Shown in pieces: positions 16,229-25,516 of a DNA stretch of 64,000 nt. The notes beneath the pieces are model-generated. The model was not told where the DNA came from. It saw nothing but the letters and a program-made list of their open reading frames with translations, and made no database searches. Source of the stretch: Magnetovibrio sp. (GTDB lineage Bacteria > Pseudomonadota > Alphaproteobacteria > Rhodospirillales > Magnetovibrionaceae); assembly GCA_028281525.1 (NCBI GenBank), contig JANQJR010000064.1, forward strand, positions 35,506-99,505, written 5' to 3'. A program made the position numbers and the translations under genes. Within the stretch, counting starts at the first letter, position 1. The number at the start of each line of letters is the position of its first letter.

Positions 16229-17095
16229 GTGAGCAACGTGCCCGCTAAAGGTTTTCTTTTATCACGCGCCCTTTACTACCTTTCTCGTTGGGAGAAGGGG
16301 CGTGAGAAAACCGTTTCTTATTTCGAACGAAGCGGATTACTCCACTCGCTTTCGTTTTCCCGCTATGTCCGTGATGTCACGGAAATGTTCCCGCATACGG
16401 TTGAAGTCGAAGGCATTCTTTTTGACTCAACTGCATACGTTCCGCGCAAACGGGGCGAACTTTTGATGACCAAGGAACCCGACATGATCGCATGGATGGA
16501 CGAGCACATTCATCCAGGGGATTGTCTATACGATATTGGCGCCAACGTCGGAGTATTTTCCTTGTACGCAGCGCTTAAGCGCGGTGCGCAAGTGATTTCC
16601 TTCGAACCCGAAGCTTCCAACTTTCATTTTCTCAACCGTAATATTTTGCACAACAACGCTTCCGATAAAATCAAAGCGCTGTGCATCGGCTTGTCGGATA
16701 GCGAAGGCATTTCTCCCCTGGTCTTATCCAACGCATCTCTTGGCGACTCCGGACACGCACTTGGAAGTCACGATGGCGATGAGGAAATTTTAGACAGCAC
16801 TTCCCCAAAGGAATGGTGTCTCAGTTTTTCGCTGAACGAAATCGTTAAGTTTGGCAATCTGCCGATTCCCACGCACATCAAAATTGACACCGATACCTTC
16901 GAAGAACGGATTATCTCCGGCATGTCGGAAATTTTGGCGAACCCGGTTTTGAAATCGCTGGTGGTCGAAGTGCCAAATGACGAAAATCGCGCTAAGCAAA
17001 TCATCGAAACTTTAAACATGAACAATTTCATCGAGACCACCTCGGGCGTTCCGACAGGCAGTCATCAAAATAAATTTTTCTTTCGCCACTCCTAA
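16229..17095 (+). CDS. FkbM-family methyltransferase
   Basis: 288 residues. DIGANVGVFSLYAAL is the SAM-binding motif I of the FkbM family, followed by VISFEPEASNFHFL and IKIDTDTFEE, also typical. FkbM proteins are O-methyltransferases that often act on glycans. The start is taken as GTG 16229; the ribosome-binding site is poor and an internal start cannot be excluded. Next is the neuB gene, 39 nt downstream. Confidence 0.85.
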   Translation: MSNVPAKGFLLSRALYYLSRWEKGREKTVSYFERSGLLHSLSFSRYVRDVTEMFPHTVEVEGILFDSTAYVPRKRGELLMTKEPDMIAWMDEHIHPGDCLYDIGANVGVFSLYAALKRGAQVISFEPEASNFHFLNRNILHNNASDKIKALCIGLSDSEGISPLVLSNASLGDSGHALGSHDGDEEILDSTSPKEWCLSFSLNEIVKFGNLPIPTHIKIDTDTFEERIISGMSEILANPVLKSLVVEVPNDENRAKQIIETLNMNNFIETTSGVPTGSHQNKFFFRHS

Positions 17096-17134
17096 GCGCC
17101 CGGATGGAAGCGCACATGCGATATCTCAGACACA

Positions 17135-18181
17135 ATGACATCATCATTTAACATTTCTAATCGCGAGATCGGCGCCGATCGATGCTTTGTCATCGTGGAG
17201 GTCGCTCAAGCGCATGACGGCTCGCTTGGCAATGCGCACGCATTTATCGAAAGCGCCGCACGTGCGGGCGCGGATGCGATCAAATTCCAAACCCATATCG
17301 CCATGGCGGAATCCACCTTGGACGAGCCGTTCCGCGTAAAATTCTCACAACAAGACGACACCCGCCTGGACTATTGGAAACGCATGGAATTCACACCCGA
17401 ACAGTGGGCTGGGTTGAAACAACATGCCGATGACCTGAAACTTGCGTTCTTATCGTCCCCGTTCTCGCTCGAAGCCGTCGAACTCCTAGAGAACCTGGAC
17501 GTTCCGGCCTGGAAAATCGCATCGGGTGAGGCCTACACAACTAGGATGACCGAACGCCTTTGTCAAACCAATATCCCCATGCTTCTGAGCACGGGCATGA
17601 GCAGTCTGGAACACATCGACAAAAACGCATCCCTAATACGCAAACACGGTCTTCCGCTTGCCATTTTTCAGTGCACCAGCGCCTACCCGACACCGTTGAG
17701 CGAAGTGGGCATCAACGTGTTGGATGAACTCAGAGACCGTTATGATTGTCCTATTGGCTTATCCGATCATTCCGGAACCATATACCCGTGCCTCATGGCC
17801 ATGGCGCGAGGCGCAAAAATGATCGAGATCCACGGTACGTTTTCCAAGCAGAGCTTCGGGCCGGATACTTCATCCTCGCTTACGTTCGAGGAGGTCGCTC
17901 TGATCTGTCAGGCGCGCGATGCTTTTGAAATGATGCTCACGAACCCTGTCGATAAAGACGCAAAAGCAACCGACCTCGCCCAGCTTTCAAAAATTTTTAG
18001 CAAAAGCTGGGCACCGAAATCCAACATTCAGGCCGGCACCGTCCTGTCCACCGAGCACTTGACTCTCAAAAAACCAGCCGGTGGCTTCTCTGAAGAACAA
18101 CTGGACAGTTTGATCGGGCGCACGCTTGCTCGAGATGTCAGCCCCTTGCATATTTTGAAAGAGGAAGACCTTGAACCCTAA
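17135..18181 (+). CDS. neuB: N-acetylneuraminate synthase family protein (NeuB)
   Basis: 348 residues. TIM barrel with VIVEVAQAHDGSLG, GADAIKFQTHIA, WKIASGE, LLSTGMSS, FQCTSAYPT and GLSDHSG, then a C-terminal SAF domain (IQAGTVLSTEHL through DSLIGRTLARDV). It joins phosphoenolpyruvate to ManNAc or a related 6-carbon sugar. The gene overlaps the NeuC-type gene, so the pair most simply makes sialic acid, with legionaminic acid as the alternative. It differs clearly from the other synthase at 4417-5439. Confidence 0.9.
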   Translation: MTSSFNISNREIGADRCFVIVEVAQAHDGSLGNAHAFIESAARAGADAIKFQTHIAMAESTLDEPFRVKFSQQDDTRLDYWKRMEFTPEQWAGLKQHADDLKLAFLSSPFSLEAVELLENLDVPAWKIASGEAYTTRMTERLCQTNIPMLLSTGMSSLEHIDKNASLIRKHGLPLAIFQCTSAYPTPLSEVGINVLDELRDRYDCPIGLSDHSGTIYPCLMAMARGAKMIEIHGTFSKQSFGPDTSSSLTFEEVALICQARDAFEMMLTNPVDKDAKATDLAQLSKIFSKSWAPKSNIQAGTVLSTEHLTLKKPAGGFSEEQLDSLIGRTLARDVSPLHILKEEDLEP

Positions 18182-19394
18182 ATCCGACAATCGAAATATC
18201 TGCGTCGTGGTGCACAGCCGGGCAAACTATGGCCGCATCAAATCGGTCTTACAGGCTATTCACGACCATCCGGACCTCAACCTCTTATTGCTGGTTGGCG
18301 GATCGGCCGTGTTGTCCCGTTTCGGAAACGTAAGTGAACAGATTGAAAAAGACGGTTTCAAGATCACCGCACGCGTTCCGTTCATCGTCGAAGGCGAAAC
18401 GCCGACGACAATGGCTAAATCGACCGGCTTGGCAATCATCGAGTTGGCGACGTTGTTCGAAAACTTGAAGCCGGATATCGTGCTGACCGTCGCCGACAGG
18501 TTCGAAACCATCGCCACGGCCATCGCTGCAAGTTACATGAACATCCCGGTCGCGCACACCCAAGGCGGTGAAGTCACAGGCTCGATCGACGAAAGCGTAC
18601 GCCACGCCATTACACGGTTGTCCCACATTCACTTCCCGGCAACGAAGCGCTCAGCGGAATATCTCGAAAAAATGGGCGAATCCGAAGAGAGCGTGTTCTT
18701 CGTCGGATGTCCGTCAATCGATATCGTCGCCCAATGCGACCGTTCCATGCCGACGGACTTCTTTAAAAAATACAACGGCGTTGGCGTTGAACCGGACCCG
18801 GCCAAACCCTATATCGTCGTGCTGCAACACCCCGTCACCACCGAGTTTGGAAGCGGGCTTGATCAAATTAACGCAACACTGAAAGCAACTGCAGATATCG
18901 ATGTACACAAAATTTGGCTGTGGCCAAACATCGACGCCGGTTCGGACGATGTCGCCCGCGGAATTCGGATTTTCCGAGAGACCCACACGGCAAAGCAGTT
19001 TTCGTTCTACAAAAACTTCGCCGTGGAAGATTACACCAAGTTGATTTCCAACTGCGCTTGCCTTGTCGGCAATTCCAGTTCCGCCATCCGCGAAGGCGCA
19101 TTTCTCAGCATCCCCGCAGTCAATATCGGATCGCGGCAAAATTATCGTGAATGCAGCGATAATGTCGTGACCGTCCCGCACGATGCCGGTCAAATCAAGC
19201 AAGCCATCGGTGAACGGATGGCGCACCCCCCTTTCTCTTCATCAGACATGTTCGGCACCGGCGATGCTGGCGTGAAAATCGCGGATGTTCTCGCCAAAGC
19301 GGATTTGAACGTTAAAAAGGTGCTGGCATACGCAAAAGAAGACGTACATGGCGGTTTGTACCGTTCCGCCACCTTGTTATCGGACGGTGGATAA
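18171..19394 (+). CDS. neuC: UDP-N-acetylglucosamine 2-epimerase, hydrolysing (NeuC)
   Basis: 407 residues from TTG 18171, with GAGGAAG upstream, overlapping neuB by 11 nt. HSRANYGRIKSVL, VLTVADRFETIATA, HTQGGEVTGSIDES and CLVGNSSSAIREGAF are conserved in the NeuC/LegG branch. It hydrolyses and epimerises UDP-GlcNAc to ManNAc plus UDP, or acts on the diacetamido sugar in the legionaminic route. LegB- and LegC-type genes are not in the window, which favours the simple sialic acid pathway. Confidence 0.9.
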   Translation: MNPKSDNRNICVVVHSRANYGRIKSVLQAIHDHPDLNLLLLVGGSAVLSRFGNVSEQIEKDGFKITARVPFIVEGETPTTMAKSTGLAIIELATLFENLKPDIVLTVADRFETIATAIAASYMNIPVAHTQGGEVTGSIDESVRHAITRLSHIHFPATKRSAEYLEKMGESEESVFFVGCPSIDIVAQCDRSMPTDFFKKYNGVGVEPDPAKPYIVVLQHPVTTEFGSGLDQINATLKATADIDVHKIWLWPNIDAGSDDVARGIRIFRETHTAKQFSFYKNFAVEDYTKLISNCACLVGNSSSAIREGAFLSIPAVNIGSRQNYRECSDNVVTVPHDAGQIKQAIGERMAHPPFSSSDMFGTGDAGVKIADVLAKADLNVKKVLAYAKEDVHGGLYRSATLLSDGG

Positions 19395-19447
19395 ACCGGC
19401 GTTCCATCGCTATTCCTTCCAACAAATTCAGATTCCTTTTCGATTAG

Positions 19448-21310
19448 ATGTGCGGCTTTACTGCTATCGTCGGTCCGCAAGCCGGCCGGTTCACTGACAC
19501 CCTGCACGCCATGACTGGTTCTCTGCAACATCGGGGACCGGATAATCTTGGCGTATACATGGATGACGGCATCGCCATGGGGCATACGCGCTTGTCCATT
19601 CAGGACTTGAGCAATGCCGCGAACCAACCAATGCACAGTCCATCGGGACGCTATACGATCGCCTTTAACGGAGAGATCTATAATTTCCTTGAGTTACGCA
19701 AGGAACTGCAAGGCAGCCGGGCATTCTCGACCACCAGCGACACCGAAGTTCTACTGGCCGCATATGAAAAGTGGGGAACCCGCGCTCTGTCGCATTTACG
19801 CGGCATGTTCGCCGTTGTGATTTGGGACCACCAGACCCGCCAACTTTTTGTCGCGCGCGACCGCTTCGGCATCAAACCACTGTATTGGGCCAAGCATAAA
19901 GGCCACATATATCTTGCCAGCGAAATTAAGGCGTTGTTGGCCGCAGGCATCCCCGCCGCACCCAATATGCATACCGTTTCGCAGTATCTGATCCGGGGGC
20001 TGTACGACCACACTGGAGATACGTTTTTCGATGGTATCCACCAACTTCCTGCCGCGCACACAATGGTTATCGATGCGTCATCCCCGGATGGTGTGGCGCG
20101 CAAATATTACGACCTCACGGAAAGCACCGAAGAGCCCTTGGAGCTCAGCTTCGAAGACGCACGCAATGCATTCTTGGAGAAACTCGAGGAAACCATCCGG
20201 CAACATATGATCTCCGATGTCAACATCGGCTGTAGCGTTTCAGGTGGAATCGATTCATCCGCACTCATTGCCTTGGCTGGAAAATATGCCGGCCAAGGCA
20301 ACGCCGTTCAAGCCTACTCGGTAGATTATTCCGATGACCGGTATTCCGAAAAACCTTGGGTCGAAAGTCTCATGGAACATATCGGCGAAAGCTGCCAGTA
20401 CACCATGATCGATCACGACAAAGCCGCTGATGCTGTCCTTCCCATGTTGGACGCCCAAGACGAGCCGTACGGCGGCGTGCCCACTGCAGCCTGGATGTAC
20501 TTCTTCGATGCCTGCCGCCGGGACAAGACCACCATCATTCTTGACGGCAATGGCATCGATGACTACCTCGCCGGATATTTCCCTGAGGTCGCAGCCTACA
20601 TGTCGGCGTTGTTCTATAAATCCGGTTTCAACGATTTCAGAACTGAAGCCGAGCATATCTTGGAAAAATGGGGGCGCGACTTGTGGTCACTGATGGCCGC
20701 CATGCATGCCGCACAAACCCCGGACCTGCCAAGTATGGCGGTCGACGGCAGCTCGCCGATTATCCCTTCCATCGTCCGTGAGTCCGTCGCATCCCTGACT
20801 CCGCCACGAACGGAAGAACCCAGTCTTTGCCATGACCGGATTGTCCGCAAGCGCTCTATTCAACGCATCGAACATACGAAGATACCCCGCTCTCTGCGCT
20901 TCATCGACCGCGCCTCAATGATGTTCTCGACAGAGGTCCGCGTACCGTTCCTGGACCATGAACTGATTGAACTGAGTATGCGATTGCCCGAAAGCCATCT
21001 CGTCAAAGAAGGAAACGGCAAACACATCATGCGCGCCGCGCTCAAGGGTATTGTTCCCGAGTATGTCCGCACGGCACCAAAGCGCAGTGTTCAAACACCA
21101 CAACGTGAATGGTTCCAGTCCGGCCCGCTTTCCGGCATGCTTGAACAAACCTTGACGAAACCATCCGCATTTTTATCCGAGCTGATTGACGCCGAAAAGG
21201 CACGGGACATTTTCCAAACGTGCAAGACCACCGGCATTGAAAACTCTCACCCCTTATGGCAATGGCTGGTGCTGGACCTGTGGTACAAGGCAAAAATTTC
21301 ACCATCCTGA
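19448..21310 (+). CDS. asnB: Asparagine-synthetase-like amidotransferase 1
   Basis: 620 residues. The N-terminal glutaminase domain starts at Cys2 (MCGFTAIVG), with QHRGPDN and FNGEIYNF. The synthetase domain has the pyrophosphate loop SGGIDSSAL near residue 265. The usual GDGGDELFAGY element reads LDGNGIDDYLAGY, so the acceptor pocket differs from true AsnB. It would move glutamine nitrogen to an adenylated carboxylate. In a nonulosonic acid locus a sugar carboxyl is a likely target (inference). It is the first of four paralogues in this window. Confidence 0.85.
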   Translation: MCGFTAIVGPQAGRFTDTLHAMTGSLQHRGPDNLGVYMDDGIAMGHTRLSIQDLSNAANQPMHSPSGRYTIAFNGEIYNFLELRKELQGSRAFSTTSDTEVLLAAYEKWGTRALSHLRGMFAVVIWDHQTRQLFVARDRFGIKPLYWAKHKGHIYLASEIKALLAAGIPAAPNMHTVSQYLIRGLYDHTGDTFFDGIHQLPAAHTMVIDASSPDGVARKYYDLTESTEEPLELSFEDARNAFLEKLEETIRQHMISDVNIGCSVSGGIDSSALIALAGKYAGQGNAVQAYSVDYSDDRYSEKPWVESLMEHIGESCQYTMIDHDKAADAVLPMLDAQDEPYGGVPTAAWMYFFDACRRDKTTIILDGNGIDDYLAGYFPEVAAYMSALFYKSGFNDFRTEAEHILEKWGRDLWSLMAAMHAAQTPDLPSMAVDGSSPIIPSIVRESVASLTPPRTEEPSLCHDRIVRKRSIQRIEHTKIPRSLRFIDRASMMFSTEVRVPFLDHELIELSMRLPESHLVKEGNGKHIMRAALKGIVPEYVRTAPKRSVQTPQREWFQSGPLSGMLEQTLTKPSAFLSELIDAEKARDIFQTCKTTGIENSHPLWQWLVLDLWYKAKISPS

Positions 21311-21363
21311 TCCCATGAAGACATGCTCAGCCGGTACTTGAACGATATAATCATCCTCACGCC

Positions 21364-22758
21364 ATGAAGAAAAAAGCCCTGATTTTTTACGACCTGGACC
21401 TCGCCATTCGCCATTTTTTGTTGAGTGGCGCATTTGATGAGCTGGAAAAAGAATACGAACTTGTGCACGTTTTTCATGTGGATGACGAAGCTGACAAAAA
21501 GGGCATCTACAGCGATATTGAATCCCTCAATCTGAAGAACAAGGTGCTGTTCAACTATCCGCGCCGCATTGCCGGCAAATGGGACTTGCTCCACATTCCG
21601 GCGCTACACCATCAAGCACGCGGCACAAAACAGTATCCCCCGCTCAAAGACATTCTGGAAACCACGCATACGCCAAAGTGGCGGCGACGTTTTCGAATCT
21701 TGTCCCTACCCGGCATTTACCAGGTCTACCGTTGGCTGTTCGTCAAACTCATCGGAGTGTACGGCCCGCTCGTCGAATTGATTAAAAAAGAGCAGCCGGA
21801 TGTCTTACTGCACCCTTCCGTCTTTCAAGGCTTTTTGATCAACGACCTGGTGCTGGCGAGCAAAAGAACCAAGATTCCACTCCTGTGCCTGATGAACTCC
21901 TGGGACAACCCGTCTCAAAAAGTCATCGTCGCGGGTCACCCGGCTAAAGCTGTGGTCTGGGGAGAGCAAGCCAAACAACACGCCTTGAAATATATGGGCC
22001 TGCCGGAAAACCGCATCGCCATCGGCGGCGCGGCGCAATTCGAGGCCTACCGGGCAAAACTCAGCGACATGAGCACGCTGCGTGCCGAATTCAATGTCCC
22101 GGAAGACTTGCCTGTTATCTTGTATGCGGGCTGCAGCAAGGGGGTATGGGAAAGCGACCACTTGGCAACTTTGGACCGCTGCATCGAAAACGGCGACCTG
22201 CCGCCGTGCCACGTTATCTACCGCCCACACCCTTGGCGCAGCATGTTGCTGGAGGGGGAACGGAGCTTGCTTGACATGGATTTGAAGCATGTCACACTCG
22301 ACCCCCACATGGCCGAATATTACACACAGCTCACCCAAAAGCCGGTTCACGGGTTTCAGTTGTCCGACTACTCCGTCACATTTAGATTGATGCAACTCGC
22401 CGATTTGGTTATTTCCCCGTTGTCGACCATGATTCTTGAATCCGCCTTCATGGGCAATCCGGTCATGACGTTGTATACGGAGGATGATGAAGCCAAATCA
22501 AAAAAGCAGGTCACCATCGGCCGCATGAGAGACTTTGTCCATTTCGACGAGTTTTTCGGTTTCGAAGGCGTAATCGAGTGCTGGGATACGAAAGACCTTC
22601 CCAGTGGTTGCCGGCAGCTTCTAGAACTTTCCCACGATACGCAAACCAGGGAACATCTCCGCACACATTCGAATTTCTTCGTTTCATTTACTGATCAAAC
22701 CTATGGAAAGCGTTTACGTGATTTGACCGAAACGGTGATCGCGGAAAACACCTTGTAA
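21364..22758 (+). CDS. GT-B-like (CDP-glycerol-transferase/epimerase-like) glycan protein
   Basis: 464 residues. No exact family is recognised. The second half has features of GT-B folds in CDP-glycerol-transferase-like proteins: VILYAGCSKGVWESDH, HVIYRPHPWR, and LADLVISPLSTMILESAFMG, which would bind a nucleotide or sugar phosphate. The first half includes CLMNSWDNPSQKVIV. No membrane span. It is probably a cytoplasmic transferase of the locus. It lies between an amidotransferase and two methyltransferases. Confidence 0.65.
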   Translation: MKKKALIFYDLDLAIRHFLLSGAFDELEKEYELVHVFHVDDEADKKGIYSDIESLNLKNKVLFNYPRRIAGKWDLLHIPALHHQARGTKQYPPLKDILETTHTPKWRRRFRILSLPGIYQVYRWLFVKLIGVYGPLVELIKKEQPDVLLHPSVFQGFLINDLVLASKRTKIPLLCLMNSWDNPSQKVIVAGHPAKAVVWGEQAKQHALKYMGLPENRIAIGGAAQFEAYRAKLSDMSTLRAEFNVPEDLPVILYAGCSKGVWESDHLATLDRCIENGDLPPCHVIYRPHPWRSMLLEGERSLLDMDLKHVTLDPHMAEYYTQLTQKPVHGFQLSDYSVTFRLMQLADLVISPLSTMILESAFMGNPVMTLYTEDDEAKSKKQVTIGRMRDFVHFDEFFGFEGVIECWDTKDLPSGCRQLLELSHDTQTREHLRTHSNFFVSFTDQTYGKRLRDLTETVIAENTL

Positions 22759-22775
22759 TCGAGGATCATCAATTC

Positions 22776-23873
22776 ATGAACACACATGAACATCTCCCGG
22801 AGTGGGCTTACGAGGTCGCGCCGTGCCTTAAGGACTCGCCTTACGCCGACGCCGCGCGAACTTACGTCGCCGCGGCATTGGCGTTGGAAAAGTCGCCAAG
22901 CAACGACCTGCTTAAAATCATTACTTCTTTCAATATCGTGCACGCCAAACGTCATGTGGAAGAACAGCCCGATATCGACCCTACACCTTATTTTTCAGAC
23001 AGCCTGATTGCCAACGCAAAACTTTTGGAAGCAGGTGCAAAGGCGGACTGCGGGATCGTTTATGACACCCAGAAAAAAGACCCCGTGAATTCCCGCGACG
23101 AGAAAACCGCCCACCATTACGGCAATCTGTTTTCCGCTTTTAGCAAAGAAGATTATCTGGAAGAACCGCTGCTGCTGTTGCGTCAACGGTTGGAACGGAA
23201 CGGTTACCTACTTGAAAAATTACCTGAGTGGCGCGCCCTGGATGCTGGTTGCGGAAATGGACGATATACGGTGGCTATGCGCAACCTGGGTTTTAAGAGC
23301 GTCGAAGGTATAGATCTCAGCCAAATCAACATTGATGATGCGAAACGCCGGCTTGCCGAAATCGACGTGGATGGCGTCAACTACCAACAAGCTTCGGCAT
23401 TGGAGCTTCCGTTCGCCGACGGTGAGTTCGATTTTGTTTTTTCCAACGGCGTTCTCCATCACACACCCGATTGCGCCAAAGGCGTAAACGAGGTTTTGCG
23501 CGTCCTCAAACCCGGAAGCTGCGGTTTCCTAAAGCTGGTTGGGCGTCCTGGAGGCTTGCATTGGGATCACTGCGAAATTCTGCGCGCTGCGTTGCATGAC
23601 ATTGAACACTCCGCCGCGCGCGAAGTATACGTCCAACTCGGCGTGCCGGCCAATCTCTGCTACTTGTTCCTGGACCATGTGTTCGCCCCCATCAACATCC
23701 TGTACACACGAGAAGAAGTTCGCAAGATGCTCGAGGATGCCGGCGCGATCAACATCAAGTGGCTGGAGCGCGGCGCGGATTTCGATCTGACCGAACGCAC
23801 GTATCAAGGCGAACCCTACGCCGACGTCAAATACGCAGACGGCGAACACCGGTTCTATTTCGAAAAGCCCTAA
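22776..23873 (+). CDS. Class I SAM-dependent methyltransferase
   Basis: 365 residues. A roughly 145-residue N-terminal region of unknown type is followed by a methyltransferase core: RALDAGCGNGRYTVAM (motif I), GIDLSQINI, FDFVFSNGVLHHTPD (motif IV) and VLRVLKPGSCGF. The ATG at 22776 has a GAGGA site about 11 nt upstream. It is probably a small-molecule or sugar methyltransferase; the acceptor is unknown. Confidence 0.8.
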   Translation: MNTHEHLPEWAYEVAPCLKDSPYADAARTYVAAALALEKSPSNDLLKIITSFNIVHAKRHVEEQPDIDPTPYFSDSLIANAKLLEAGAKADCGIVYDTQKKDPVNSRDEKTAHHYGNLFSAFSKEDYLEEPLLLLRQRLERNGYLLEKLPEWRALDAGCGNGRYTVAMRNLGFKSVEGIDLSQINIDDAKRRLAEIDVDGVNYQQASALELPFADGEFDFVFSNGVLHHTPDCAKGVNEVLRVLKPGSCGFLKLVGRPGGLHWDHCEILRAALHDIEHSAAREVYVQLGVPANLCYLFLDHVFAPINILYTREEVRKMLEDAGAINIKWLERGADFDLTERTYQGEPYADVKYADGEHRFYFEKP

Positions 23874-23910
23874 AGCCGCAAAACCGCACCGCTGCCAAAA
23901 ACATCACCCC

Positions 23911-24819
23911 ATGACCGCCACACAAAACCTAAAAGCCGGAGATACGGAGTCATTCGACACCGCGTGGCGATTGCTGAGAGATGGTGAACGCTATCACTTC
24001 CGCAAAGACAGCCCCAAAACCCAAGTGCAGTTTGCATTCCAAAACCACTGGCGGGTTTTCAAAGACATCATGGGAACGGTGGCCGATCCGGCAGATGATG
24101 CAGGACAACAGCGCCGGGCGTTGGAAGTCGGTTGCGGTCGGGGCAGCATGGCTGCCTTTTTCGCCAATGCCGGTTTCGAAACCCACCTGTTGGATTTCTC
24201 CAGCGAAGCGCTTAAGACCGCTCGGTTGAATTTCGGCGCCGACGGGCTGGCCGGGACCTGCACGTGCGGCGATGCGCTCAACCTGCCTTTCCCCGATGCA
24301 TCCTTCGATGTCATCGTCAGTATCGGTCTTTTGGAGCATTTCGAGGACATCGACACCGCGGTGCGCGAACAAATCCGGATATTGAAGCCTGGCGGCGTCT
24401 TCCTCGGCTATGTGGTTCCCGAAGACGATAAGAGTGTGCAGCGTCATGCCTCCGGGGTGAACGCATTTCTCAAGTTCTGCCAAGGGATATACTGCTCCCT
24501 TAGGGGCATACCCGAAACCGAACGGCCTGCCAAAAAGGCGCTATACCGCAATGACTACACCTCCGAAAGCTACATCAAAATCCTGGATACGGAAAATTGC
24601 ACCCACCGGGGAGCCTTCGGCATGTTCCCGGTGCCGCTTGTATCCCATTCTTACGATTTTCCATTTTCTCCGATGAACGGTTTCTTCGAATGGTGCCTGA
24701 TCAAAATTTGGCAAACCGTCATGAGCGTACGCAGGATCTTGTTCAAACCCGACCCATGGACATGCCAAGAAGGTTTTGGCTTGGCGTTCCTTGTGTGGGC
24801 GCAAAAGCATGACCAATAA
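23911..24819 (+). CDS. Class I SAM-dependent methyltransferase
   Basis: 302 residues. RALEVGCGRGSMAAFF is motif I, FDVIVSIGLLEHFEDID motif IV and ILKPGGVFLGY the post-motif strand. The C-terminal part contains WCLIKIWQTVMSVRRILF, possibly a membrane-surface helix. It overlaps the following neuA-type gene by 11 nt. It is one of ten methyltransferase genes in the window. Confidence 0.8.
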   Translation: MTATQNLKAGDTESFDTAWRLLRDGERYHFRKDSPKTQVQFAFQNHWRVFKDIMGTVADPADDAGQQRRALEVGCGRGSMAAFFANAGFETHLLDFSSEALKTARLNFGADGLAGTCTCGDALNLPFPDASFDVIVSIGLLEHFEDIDTAVREQIRILKPGGVFLGYVVPEDDKSVQRHASGVNAFLKFCQGIYCSLRGIPETERPAKKALYRNDYTSESYIKILDTENCTHRGAFGMFPVPLVSHSYDFPFSPMNGFFEWCLIKIWQTVMSVRRILFKPDPWTCQEGFGLAFLVWAQKHDQ

Positions 24820-25516
24820 GGTTCTCTCCATCATTCCAGCGCGCGGTGGTTCGAAAGGACTGCCGCGCAAGAATGTTTTGCCCCTTGGGGGAAAACCCGT
24901 CATCTCATGGACCATCGATGCTGCATTGAAGAGCCGAACGCTCAGTTCCGTCATCGTGACGACCGACGATTCTGAAATCGCAAGCATCGCCGAAAACGCC
25001 GGTGCGGAACTTCCCTTCATGCGCCCAAACGAGCTTGCCAGCGATACCGCGCCGATGGTCGATACGGTCATTCATGCTCTTTTGGCATTCGAACACATCA
25101 AGCGGCAAACCTTTGAGGCCGTGGCCTTGCTGCAACCGACTTGCCCCCTCCGCACGCCCCGGGACATAGATGGCTCCGTCGAGCTTTTGTACAAGACCGG
25201 TGCGGACTCCGTCATTACGGTTCACAAGGTCGATAGCGCTCATCCGTATTATATGTACCGTTTAAAGGACGGCGCACCCGAACACATTATGGCGCCGCCT
25301 TCCGGCCTAACCAGAAGACAAGACTACGAAGATATCTATCTTCGAAACGGATTGGTCTATGTCACACGCCGTGAAGTACTGCTCGAACAGAAGAGCTTTT
25401 ATGGAAAGTCGCAACAAGCGTTCGTAACGGACCCCATGCGTTCCGTAAACATCGACACGCAAACCGATTTCGACCTGGCCGCGTTCCATCTCGCAAAGTA
25501 CGGAACTGATGTTTAG
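24809..25516 (+). CDS. neuA: NeuA-type acylneuraminate cytidylyltransferase
   Basis: 235 residues from ATG 24809. The intact CTP loop IIPARGGSKGLPRKNVLPLG is followed by VTTDDSEIASI, LLQPTCPLRTP, YLRNGLVYVTRR and RSVNIDTQTDFDLA, a full canonical set. It activates a nonulosonic acid to its CMP form. With neuB and neuC upstream it completes a CMP-sialic-type pathway. It overlaps the dehydrogenase gene by 8 nt, so the three genes around it are probably coupled. Confidence 0.9.
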   Translation: MTNKVLSIIPARGGSKGLPRKNVLPLGGKPVISWTIDAALKSRTLSSVIVTTDDSEIASIAENAGAELPFMRPNELASDTAPMVDTVIHALLAFEHIKRQTFEAVALLQPTCPLRTPRDIDGSVELLYKTGADSVITVHKVDSAHPYYMYRLKDGAPEHIMAPPSGLTRRQDYEDIYLRNGLVYVTRREVLLEQKSFYGKSQQAFVTDPMRSVNIDTQTDFDLAAFHLAKYGTDV

